A stretch of 64,000 bases of DNA. It comes from Spongiihabitans sp965206355. Lineage in GTDB: Bacteria > Pseudomonadota > Gammaproteobacteria > Arenicellales > Poriferihabitantaceae. Shown here piece after piece: positions 38,593 through 46,009 of the stretch; position 1 is the first letter of the stretch; every line of letters begins with the position of its first letter. Below the pieces are notes generated by a model, which ran no database searches, was not told where the DNA came from, and saw only the letters and a program-made list of their open reading frames with translations. The position numbers and the translations under genes were made by a program. The DNA lies in the NCBI GenBank assembly GCA_965206355.1, contig OZ242212.1, positions 1 through 64,000 of the forward strand, read 5' to 3'.

Positions 38593-40176
38593 CTATCTAA
38601 CCATCGGTTGTACCGAAAAAGTATGATATGGCGGTGGTGAGCTTACCGTCCATTCCAAACCCTCTGCACCTTCCCAGACTTGATCGCTGACTTTTTCACC
38701 ACCACGGATACATTTCAGCACCAAAATCAGTAGCAAAATCTGGGAGAAGCCGAAACCAAATGCGCCGATAGTCGAAATCTGGTTGAAATCCGTAAACTGG
38801 ACAGCATAGTCCGGAATACGTCGTGGCATTCCCGCGAGTCCAACAAAATGCATCGGAAAAAACAAAACATTGACAAAAATGGTTGATAGCCAGAAATGAC
38901 ATTTACCCAATCCTTCGCTATACATATTGCCAGTCCACTTGGGTAACCAGTAATATACACCAGCGATAATACCGAACAGGGCACCGGGTACCAACACATA
39001 GTGGAAATGGGCGACCACAAAATAAGTATCATGATATTGAATATCAATTGGAGTCATCGCCAGCATCAAACCGGAAAACCCGCCAATGGTAAATAGCACC
39101 ACAAAACCCAAAGCGAACAGCATAGGCGTTTCAAAGGTCAGTGAGCCGCGCCACATGGTCGACACCCAGTTAAATACCTTAACGCCTGTGGGCACCGCAA
39201 CCAGCATAGTCGCAAACATAAAAAACAGTTCACCAGTCAACGGCATACCAACAGTAAACATATGATGCGCCCAAACAATAAATGACAGGAAGGCGATAGA
39301 TGCGGTGGCATAGACCATCGAGCTGTAACCAAATAGTTTTTTGCGGGAGAAGGTCGGGATAATTTCGGAAACCAGACCAAATGAGGGCAAAATCAATATA
39401 TACACTTCGGGATGACCGAAAAACCAGAAAATATGCTGGAACATGACCGGATCACCACCACCTGCCGCGTTGAAAAAGCTAGTGTCAAAAAACTTATCGG
39501 TTAATAACATGGTCACTGCACCCGCCAGCACTGGCATAACCGCAATCAGTAAATAGGCAGTAATAAACCAAGTCCAGACAAATAATGGCATTTTCATAAA
39601 TGTCATACCCGGTGCGCGCAGGTTCATAATGGTGGCAACGATGTTGATTGCGCCCATGATGGATGAAATGCCAAGCAAGTGAATCGAGAAGATTAAAAAT
39701 GGAAAAGCATTGCCGGTTTGCAACGACAGCGGCGGATACAAAGTCCAGCCCGATGCCGGACCGCCCCCCTCCATAAATAAGGTGGACAGCATCATAAAAA
39801 AACCAAAGGGTAGGATCCAGAAACTCCAGTTGTTCATACGCGGTAACGCCATATCCGGTGCCCCTACCATCATCGGCAACATCCAGTTAGCCAACCCCAC
39901 AAAAGCCGGCATAACCACGCCGAAAATCATAACCAGCGCATGCAACGTTGTCATCTGGTTAAAGAAATGCGGATCAACAATTTGCAGTCCGGGCTGAAAT
40001 AATTCGGCACGAATAACCAGTGCCATCGCACCACCGATGAACAGCATAATAAAGGAGAACCATAGATACAGGGTTCCAATATCCTTGTGGTTGGTGGTGG
40101 TAACCCAGCGCATTAAACCCGGTGCGGGGCCGTGGTCGTGATCGTGGTGGTCGGCGGTTGTCGAGTAGGCGTTCAT
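38593..40176 (-). CDS. ctaD: Cytochrome c oxidase subunit I (aa3 type)
   Basis: The 527-residue, twelve-helix protein has heme a ligand context TTLHALVMIFGVVMP, CuB ligands in FWFFGHPEVYILILP and WAHHMFTVGMP, and the heme ligands in YFVVAHFHYVLVPG. The GHPEVY string with downstream residues shows an A-family oxidase with intact Glu of the D channel region. It reduces O2 to water and pumps protons. The N-terminus has a His/Asp-rich stretch (DHHDHDHG) that may bind metal. It is downstream of subunit II, separated by two accessory genes. Confidence 0.96.
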   Translation of the reverse strand: MNAYSTTADHHDHDHGPAPGLMRWVTTTNHKDIGTLYLWFSFIMLFIGGAMALVIRAELFQPGLQIVDPHFFNQMTTLHALVMIFGVVMPAFVGLANWMLPMMVGAPDMALPRMNNWSFWILPFGFFMMLSTLFMEGGGPASGWTLYPPLSLQTGNAFPFLIFSIHLLGISSIMGAINIVATIMNLRAPGMTFMKMPLFVWTWFITAYLLIAVMPVLAGAVTMLLTDKFFDTSFFNAAGGGDPVMFQHIFWFFGHPEVYILILPSFGLVSEIIPTFSRKKLFGYSSMVYATASIAFLSFIVWAHHMFTVGMPLTGELFFMFATMLVAVPTGVKVFNWVSTMWRGSLTFETPMLFALGFVVLFTIGGFSGLMLAMTPIDIQYHDTYFVVAHFHYVLVPGALFGIIAGVYYWLPKWTGNMYSEGLGKCHFWLSTIFVNVLFFPMHFVGLAGMPRRIPDYAVQFTDFNQISTIGAFGFGFSQILLLILVLKCIRGGEKVSDQVWEGAEGLEWTVSSPPPYHTFSVQPMVR

Positions 40177-40213
40177 TGATGCTGTCCCAAGAGGTTCGAT
40201 TTAGGTTGAAAAT

Positions 40214-40684
40214 TTATTCAACGCCATACTTTGCTTTCATATTGTTAAGCAAAAATTTTGCGTTGTAGGTAAAAAATTCCGATGGTTTTTCTTCGTACAA
40301 AACAATCGTATTCGATATGCTTGGCTTGGACAATGTATGTACTCCGGTTGTGGTGGTGGTGTAACCACCGTAGGAATTGCTTGTCGTATTGTAAGTTGTC
40401 GGCGTTGTATAAGTGTGAGTCGCATTTCTTTCATCAATGATTGCAAAATACGCAAATCCATGTCCCAGTGCTAGCTCTGCACTTCGCATAAGCGTAAAAT
40501 CAGTAGCACGACTCTCGCTGGTGAAAGCATTCCCATTGAATGAAACTTTAAATACATTTTCGTCTAACTGAATTTCCGAATAGCCTCCGCTAAAACCAGA
40601 GGACTGATAGGAAGTAGCGCATCCTTGGATGAGCAATGCAATAACAGTGACGATGATAGAATTTTTCATGGTTTTGTTCAGCAC
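40214..40684 (-). CDS. Lipoprotein inside the oxidase cluster (CC0125/CC1285-like)
   Basis: A lipoprotein signal peptide ends in LIQGCATSY (Cys22 from the ATG at 40684; an ATG at 40669 gives a shorter signal). The mature part has SSGFSGGYSEIQLDENVFKV, RATDFTLMRSAELALGHGFAYFAI and a Thr/Tyr-rich stretch, matching a lipoprotein family of unknown function. It lies between subunits I and II on the same strand, where cox operons normally have nothing. The link to oxidase function is unproven; it may be a later insertion. Confidence 0.7.
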   Translation of the reverse strand: MLNKTMKNSIIVTVIALLIQGCATSYQSSGFSGGYSEIQLDENVFKVSFNGNAFTSESRATDFTLMRSAELALGHGFAYFAIIDERNATHTYTTPTTYNTTSNSYGGYTTTTTGVHTLSKPSISNTIVLYEEKPSEFFTYNAKFLLNNMKAKYGVE

Positions 40685-40696
40685 GCTGCCGCGACA

Positions 40697-40957
40697 CTAG
40701 GCCTCATAACCATATCGCCAATGCGGCATCGCATTGAGATAATCGTCAGCCCAACGATCAAGTTCGCCGGGATCACCGCCGATGCATCCATCCCACGCTA
40801 GGCGCGCCCACGCTTTAACTCCTTCACACACTTCTTCGCGCGATTTCACTTTTCCCTTTGCATCAACGCAAAACTTGCAATAGTGGTCACGCTGACTAGC
40901 GTCGTTATCGTGCCGCAACGATGCGGCGCAAGATCGACAGTGTGCTGTTGGTTTCAT
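40697..40957 (-). CDS. Small zinc-ribbon domain protein
   Basis: The 86-residue protein has two Cys pairs, HCRSCAASL and YCKFCVDAKG, followed by KSREEVCEGVKAWARLAWDG, the pattern of the short putative zinc-ribbon (Zn_ribbon_2-like) proteins. Function is unknown. It lies 12 bp before the lipoprotein gene and 42 bp after ctaC, within the oxidase gene run. Confidence 0.65.
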   Translation of the reverse strand: MKPTAHCRSCAASLRHDNDASQRDHYCKFCVDAKGKVKSREEVCEGVKAWARLAWDGCIGGDPGELDRWADDYLNAMPHWRYGYEA

Positions 40958-40999
40958 TGATATTGTTCTCGTAAAATTATAAATTTAGTTGCGCTCACG

Positions 41000-42178
41000 T
41001 CACCGCGCCGCCTTGACCGCCGCTGGCTGCAACACCTCACCAGTGTCGTTACCCCAAGTATTTCGTTCATAGGTAATCACCGCGGCAAGCTCCACATCAC
41101 TGAGTAGTGCGGCAAATGCCTGCATGGTGGTGCCGGCTTTGCCTCTCATGACGATGTCGATGTGGGCTTCAATATCTTCGAGTACCATCTGACTACCAGC
41201 AAGTGCCGGAAATACCCCGCTAATGCCTTTACCATCGGACTGGTGACAAGCCACACAGGTAGTCCCATAAACCTGTTCACCTTTTTTCATAAGTTCAGCC
41301 ATAGTCCATTGCCGATCCGCGGAATTTGCCTCCTCCTTTGCGATCGCTAATTGCTGATCAACCCACAGGTTATAGTCTGCCTCCGTTTTCGCATGCACCA
41401 CAATCGGCATAAAAGCATGGTCACGACCACAAAGCTCAGCACATTGACCACGGTAAATTCCGACTTTGTCCTCGTCAATTTTAGTCCACATTTCATTGAT
41501 GAAACCGGGGACAGCATCTTTCTTGACTGCCAGATCGGCTACCCACCACGCATGCAACACATCATTTGAAGTTAGCAGAAAGCGGATTTTTTTGCCGACA
41601 GGTAACACCAGAGGCTTGTCCACATCAAGCAAATAATTCTCCACCGTAGCCGGATCAATACCGGAATTCAGTACTGCCGCTTCTCTGCTACTGTCGTGCA
41701 GGTTGCTAACAAATCTGATGCCTTCATCAAGATACTCGTATTCCCATTTCCATTGGTGCCCAGTAATCTTGATGGTAACATCTGCATTTGAGGTATCTTC
41801 CATCGCAATCAGGGTTTTTGCGGCAGGAATCGCCATAACCACCAAAATAACAAAAGGCACAACAGTCCAAAGCATTTCTGCGGTGATGCTTTCGTGAAAC
41901 GTCGCTGGAGTTGCACCTTTGGATTTTCGATGTTTGATGATGCTGTATGTCATAACAGCAAACACCACAACGCCAGTAACCACACATATCCATAATACCA
42001 TCATGTGCATACCGTAAATCCTGCGGCTGATTGCGGTTACCCCTTGGGTTAAATTGAGTTGCCAGTCCGCCTGTGCCGTGAAACTGATTGCCCATAGAGA
42101 TAGCCCCAACACGACTCCAGCCACTCTCCCAAGTGATCGTTCAAGTACTTGTTCAAAAGTTCGTTGCATTTTCTTCAT
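41000..42178 (-). CDS. ctaC: Cytochrome c oxidase subunit II with C-terminal cytochrome c domain
   Basis: The 392-residue protein has a signal region, two membrane helices (about 50-75 and 95-115), a cupredoxin domain with CuA ligands (VLHAWWVADLAVKKD and GQCAELCGRDHAFMPI), then a monoheme cytochrome c domain with TTCVACHQSDGKG (CxxCH) and a distal Met in the following region. It receives electrons from cytochrome c; the fused heme makes this a caa3-like subunit II. It is the first gene of the main oxidase run. Confidence 0.95.
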   Translation of the reverse strand: MKKMQRTFEQVLERSLGRVAGVVLGLSLWAISFTAQADWQLNLTQGVTAISRRIYGMHMMVLWICVVTGVVVFAVMTYSIIKHRKSKGATPATFHESITAEMLWTVVPFVILVVMAIPAAKTLIAMEDTSNADVTIKITGHQWKWEYEYLDEGIRFVSNLHDSSREAAVLNSGIDPATVENYLLDVDKPLVLPVGKKIRFLLTSNDVLHAWWVADLAVKKDAVPGFINEMWTKIDEDKVGIYRGQCAELCGRDHAFMPIVVHAKTEADYNLWVDQQLAIAKEEANSADRQWTMAELMKKGEQVYGTTCVACHQSDGKGISGVFPALAGSQMVLEDIEAHIDIVMRGKAGTTMQAFAALLSDVELAAVITYERNTWGNDTGEVLQPAAVKAAR

Positions 42179-42482
42179 TAAATTTTATGAATCCTCACCA
42201 ACAATGATACCAATGTAAAAACCAAATTATAAGGGTCACAACACCCACAGTCCAAAATTCCCGCCATACAACACAGCAGAACAACCTGATGACCCTAAAG
42301 TATGACTGACCGCGAAAAAAGCGCGATGATAGCCAAACTACCGGCACCTTACAAGCACCCTATCCAGCGTAGCACTATCCCACAATTGTTGCTACTTTCT
42401 GTGCACAACCACACTACTGATTATAACTTCAAAGCATGACTTTGGGGTGTTTGTTTATGCCCTATCGTCTTAACCTTCGTCT
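42179..42482. other. Upstream region of the oxidase run
   Basis: About 300 bp between ctaC and the DUF2970 gene, both on the minus strand. It should hold the ctaC promoter. A TATAAT-like sequence is present on the minus strand near 42420, but no matching -35 is convincing. No gene seen. Confidence 0.4.
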
Positions 42483-42746
42483 TTAAGACGCAGTCGCCAC
42501 TAAATATTTAACCCCCAACCAGATTGAGACCACAAAAACCACCAAAAAAATAAGGCCTGCCGCAAAAAAATGCCAGAATTTCCCGCTTTCAAAATCACGT
42601 TTGCGATTTGCATCATTCTGCACACCAACAAATGAAGAAAAAACGCTTTGCAGAATCGTTAAGAACGTAACTTGCGACTGCTCAGGCGTGGCTTCTTCCG
42701 CCGTTTGTACTTGTGGTGGCGATGGCGGTGGCGATGGCTCGTTCAT
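42483..42746 (-). CDS. DUF2970 family membrane protein
   Basis: The 87-residue protein has a Pro-rich N-terminus, then FLTILQSVFSSFVGVQNDANRKRDFE and one membrane helix at about 60-82, the core pattern of DUF2970. This family is commonly found beside cytochrome oxidase genes. Function is unknown. It lies between cyoE and ctaC, with copy 2 of the miniature element just upstream. Confidence 0.75.
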   Translation of the reverse strand: MNEPSPPPSPPQVQTAEEATPEQSQVTFLTILQSVFSSFVGVQNDANRKRDFESGKFWHFFAAGLIFLVVFVVSIWLGVKYLVATAS

Positions 42747-42785
42747 GGTTTTATGGTGCAGTGATAATGTGGTGATTTACGGTAT

Positions 42786-42947
42786 GAGACCTTTGCACGA
42801 AAGCCATTTCACCTCCATGCTACGTCGCCTAAAAGCGCCTACTGTTGGTAAAAATGGACTCACTCGGTCATTTATAAGCATAAACTCCCTCATTCCGTGC
42901 GTTTTTGCCTGGCCTGAAAGCGAAATCATCTTCCGTGCAAAGGTCTC
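42786..42947. mobile_element. Miniature inverted-repeat element, copy 2 (162 bp)
   Basis: It has the same 14-bp terminal inverted repeats as copy 1 and a perfect 5-bp target duplication GGTAT (42781-42785 and 42948-42952). It carries about 23 extra internal bases compared with the other copies. It sits directly after the cyoE stop codon (42954-42956). Confidence 0.92.
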
Positions 42948-42953
42948 GGTATG

Positions 42954-43859
42954 TTAATGCATAAAATAGCTACGGATAATAATTCGGGCATAGTGATCGA
43001 GCAGTAAAAATCCGAATAAGGCACTCAGATAAAATATCGAATAACCAAAAGTTTTCATAGCATATTGATCGCCGTCACTGCGATATAACTTCAACGAATA
43101 AAAAACAAAACCGGCACCCAGCCCCAATGCGCCGACCAGATAAATGGTACCACTCATCAACACCACAAACGGCATGAGAGTAATAACCACCAGCAAAATA
43201 GTGTATAGCAAAATATGCAGCTTGGTGAAGGCAATGCCGTGAGTGACTGGCAACATCGGCACGGCGACTTTGGTATAATCATCTACTCGTCTGATTGCCA
43301 ATGCCCAAAAATGCGGTGGTGTCCAGATAAAAATAATCAAAAACAACAACAGGGCTTCGCCATGAATCTCACCCGTTACCGCCGTCCAGCCCAATATCGG
43401 CGGCGTTGCCCCTGCCACCCCACCGAGTACGATATTTTGCGGGGTACTGCGCTTGAGAAACATGGAGTAGATAATCGCATATCCAACCATAGAGGCAAAA
43501 GTCAAAATGGCCGTTATCTGATTAACAAAGCTCAGCAAAATGATCATCGACAACACGGCCAGCAGCAATGAAAAAGCAACCGCCTGTTTGCCACTGATGC
43601 GTCCTTTTGGCAGGGGTCGGTTATGCGTGCGCTGCATACGCGCGTCAATTTCCTCATCAACCCAATGATTAAGTGCCGCACCCGCCGATGCCGCCAGAGC
43701 AATGCCAATCAACCCCCAAAACCAAGCATTAAATGGTGGCAATGCCTCTGTGGATAAAAACATGCCCACCAGGGCAGTGAATAAAATCAGTAGCACAACT
43801 TTTGGTTTGCACAACTGCAAATATTCGCGCCACTGGACTCGGTGTTGAATTGCTTCCGT
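42954..43859 (-). CDS. cyoE: Protoheme IX farnesyltransferase (heme O synthase)
   Basis: This 301-residue UbiA-type prenyltransferase has about eight or nine helices. The first Asp-rich motif is NHWVDEEIDARMQRTHNRPLP (about residues 68-88 of the chosen product), with LCKPKVVLLILFTALVGM near the start. It adds farnesyl to heme b to make heme O for the aa3 oxidase. I use the ATG at 43859; an ATG at 43937 would add 26 residues unlike the family. The next enzyme for heme A, CtaA, is not in the window. Confidence 0.92.
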   Translation of the reverse strand, partial: TEAIQHRVQWREYLQLCKPKVVLLILFTALVGMFLSTEALPPFNAWFWGLIGIALAASAGAALNHWVDEEIDARMQRTHNRPLPKGRISGKQAVAFSLLLAVLSMIILLSFVNQITAILTFASMVGYAIIYSMFLKRSTPQNIVLGGVAGATPPILGWTAVTGEIHGEALLLFLIIFIWTPPHFWALAIRRVDDYTKVAVPMLPVTHGIAFTKLHILLYTILLVVITLMPFVVLMSGTIYLVGALGLGAGFVFYSLKLYRSDGDQYAMKTFGYSIFYLSALFGFLLLDHYARIIIRSYFMH

Positions 43860-44152
43860 CATCGTTAAAATTGTTGCTCTGTACAGCCCACATTTTACTC
43901 TATAATTATGCTCAATATCGGCATTGTCCACCGACATTGGACAAGCGGAAGATGCTTACGCGTGCTATTCTAGCAAAATTATGCTGTGATTTTTTAATGA
44001 CGCATGAACAGAACAAACTGACAAAGAGCCGCCACGTTATGGTTGCTGGAAAGCCCCGCTACTACGGATGCGCATCCCGAAAAAAAGGCGTAGCAGATAA
44101 TGCGTATTGTTCATTTTCAACTAAAAATCACCTGCCCATGCTCGTATTCATG

Positions 44153-45961
44153 TTACTCGGAACAAGCATTCAACTCGACCATCATCTGCTCACGCATAAC
44201 AAATTTTTGTGGCTTGCCAGTAACCGTCATTGGCAGCGTATCTTTGAAACGAATGTAGCGTGGGATTTTATAGTGTGTGATTTGATCTTGACAAAACGTC
44301 TTAATCTCCTCTTCGCTGGTGTCAAGACCACTTTTAAGTACAATCCAAGCGCATAATTCTTCACCGAACCGGTCATCTGGCACACCAAATACCTGCACAT
44401 CTTGCACTGCTGGATGCCGGAACAAGTATTCCTCAATTTCACGCGGATAAATGTTTTCGCCACCACGAATCACCATGTCCTTGAGACGACCGACGATACT
44501 GCAATAACCCTGGTCGTCAATGATGGCAAGGTCTCCGCTATGCATCCAGCCATCACTATCAATAGCATCGGCAGTTTGTTTTGGGTCGCCCCAATAACCT
44601 TGCATAACCACATAACCACGAACACATAATTCGCCACGCTGACCAACCGGCAATGTCGCACCGTCTTCGCCGATAATTTTGACTTCAACATGAGGATGAA
44701 CCCGGCCTGTGGTCGCCACCCGTCGATCAAGCGGGTCATCGGTATGGCTTTGAAAAGAGACCGGACTGGTTTCGGTCATACCGTAAGCGATGGTCACCTC
44801 GGATACGTGCATATCGGCAGTCACGCGCTTCATAATTTCAATCGGGCAAGGTGCGCCAGCCATAATACCGGTGCGAAGCGCACTCAGATCGAAACGGCTG
44901 AACTCGGCGGCTTCAAGCATAGCGACAAACATGGTAGGCACACCGTAAATCGCGGTGCAACGCTCATCCTGCAAGGTTTGCAAGGTAGCTCGTGGCTCGA
45001 AAGATTCCCCCGGAAAAACCATAGTGGAAGCGGTGGACATACAGCCAAGAGAACCCATTACCATGCCAAAACAATGATACAGTGGCACGGGTACACAGAG
45101 TCGGTCAATTTCGCTAAAACCCATACGCCGCACCACAAAGCGCCCATTGTTGATGATGTTGGCATGACTCAGGGTGGCACCTTTGGGCGTCCCCGTGGTT
45201 CCACTGGTGAACTGGATATTGACGGCATCATCGGGTTTGAGTGCGGCGCTGATACGGTCGAGCTGCAAATGCCATGCCGGACCGCCGAGACGAGCGATAT
45301 CGTTATAATTAAACATCCCTGCCGTTTTATCTTCACCCATGCGGATAACGATACGAAGCTGTGGCAACTGTCCCGCCTGCAATTGACCCGGTTCGGCGTG
45401 TGTCAACTCTGGCGCTAATGATTGCATCATTTCAAGATAGTTGCTTGATTTGAATTGCGCCGCAATAACAATCGCTTTGCACTCGACTTTACACAGTGCA
45501 TATTTAAGCTCAGCCAAACGATACGCTGGATTGATATTGACCAGAACCAGACCAATACGCGCACTGGCATATTGCAGAACGATCCACTCCACCCGATTCG
45601 GCGACCAGATGCCGATTCTATCTCCGGGTTTGAGACCAGTAGCCAGCAATCCCGCCGCCAGTGCATCAACCCGCTGTGCCAGATCATGGTAGCTCCAGCG
45701 GATATTCTGTGCCGGAAATACCAAGGCTTCGCGCTCACCAAAGTGCGCGACCGTCTCGCTCAATAACGCAGATATGGTTTTGTGCCACAGTGGCGGTTGC
45801 CGTTCGCCGAGCACATGCGACAAACCATTACGGGGAGCCAAATCAACGATAGTATTACGCTTACCGTAATCGGACGAATCAAGGGAAGTGATGGGTTTGC
45901 TCAGATCTTCAATCATCGGGTTTTGCTCATCAAGTTTCTGATCGTAGGTATTTACCAGCAA
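44153..45961 (-). CDS. Acyl-CoA synthetase / AMP-dependent fatty-acid ligase
   Basis: The 602-residue ANL-superfamily enzyme has the P-loop VNIQFTSGTTGTPKGATLSH, the AMP-binding YGMTETSPVSF, the hinge SIVGRLKDMVIRGGENIYPREIEEYL and the C-terminal lysine in PMTVTGKPQKF. It activates a carboxylic acid to an acyl-CoA through an acyl-AMP. The pattern fits medium- to long-chain fatty-acid ligases, but the chain length cannot be told. An ATG at residue 16 is an alternative start. It follows the amide-transport operon on the same strand, with 48 bp between; a functional link is not shown. Confidence 0.85.
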   Translation of the reverse strand: MLVNTYDQKLDEQNPMIEDLSKPITSLDSSDYGKRNTIVDLAPRNGLSHVLGERQPPLWHKTISALLSETVAHFGEREALVFPAQNIRWSYHDLAQRVDALAAGLLATGLKPGDRIGIWSPNRVEWIVLQYASARIGLVLVNINPAYRLAELKYALCKVECKAIVIAAQFKSSNYLEMMQSLAPELTHAEPGQLQAGQLPQLRIVIRMGEDKTAGMFNYNDIARLGGPAWHLQLDRISAALKPDDAVNIQFTSGTTGTPKGATLSHANIINNGRFVVRRMGFSEIDRLCVPVPLYHCFGMVMGSLGCMSTASTMVFPGESFEPRATLQTLQDERCTAIYGVPTMFVAMLEAAEFSRFDLSALRTGIMAGAPCPIEIMKRVTADMHVSEVTIAYGMTETSPVSFQSHTDDPLDRRVATTGRVHPHVEVKIIGEDGATLPVGQRGELCVRGYVVMQGYWGDPKQTADAIDSDGWMHSGDLAIIDDQGYCSIVGRLKDMVIRGGENIYPREIEEYLFRHPAVQDVQVFGVPDDRFGEELCAWIVLKSGLDTSEEEIKTFCQDQITHYKIPRYIRFKDTLPMTVTGKPQKFVMREQMMVELNACSE

Positions 45962-46009
45962 GGCTAACCATCAGAGATAACTACAGATTCAGCAATTCTA
46001 CCCATAGCA

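Noticed and set aside
43802..44356. A 184-codon plus-strand frame overlapping the start of cyoE and the end of the acyl-CoA ligase gene; part of it (YYGCASRKKG) looks vaguely like a recombinase zinc ribbon
   Set aside because: It overlaps two real genes on the other strand, and the similarity is a short coincidence without the Cys pairs of a zinc ribbon.
44690..45418. A 242-codon plus-strand frame
   Set aside because: It is antisense to the well-supported acyl-CoA ligase and reads as low-plausibility protein rich in His, Arg and Thr.
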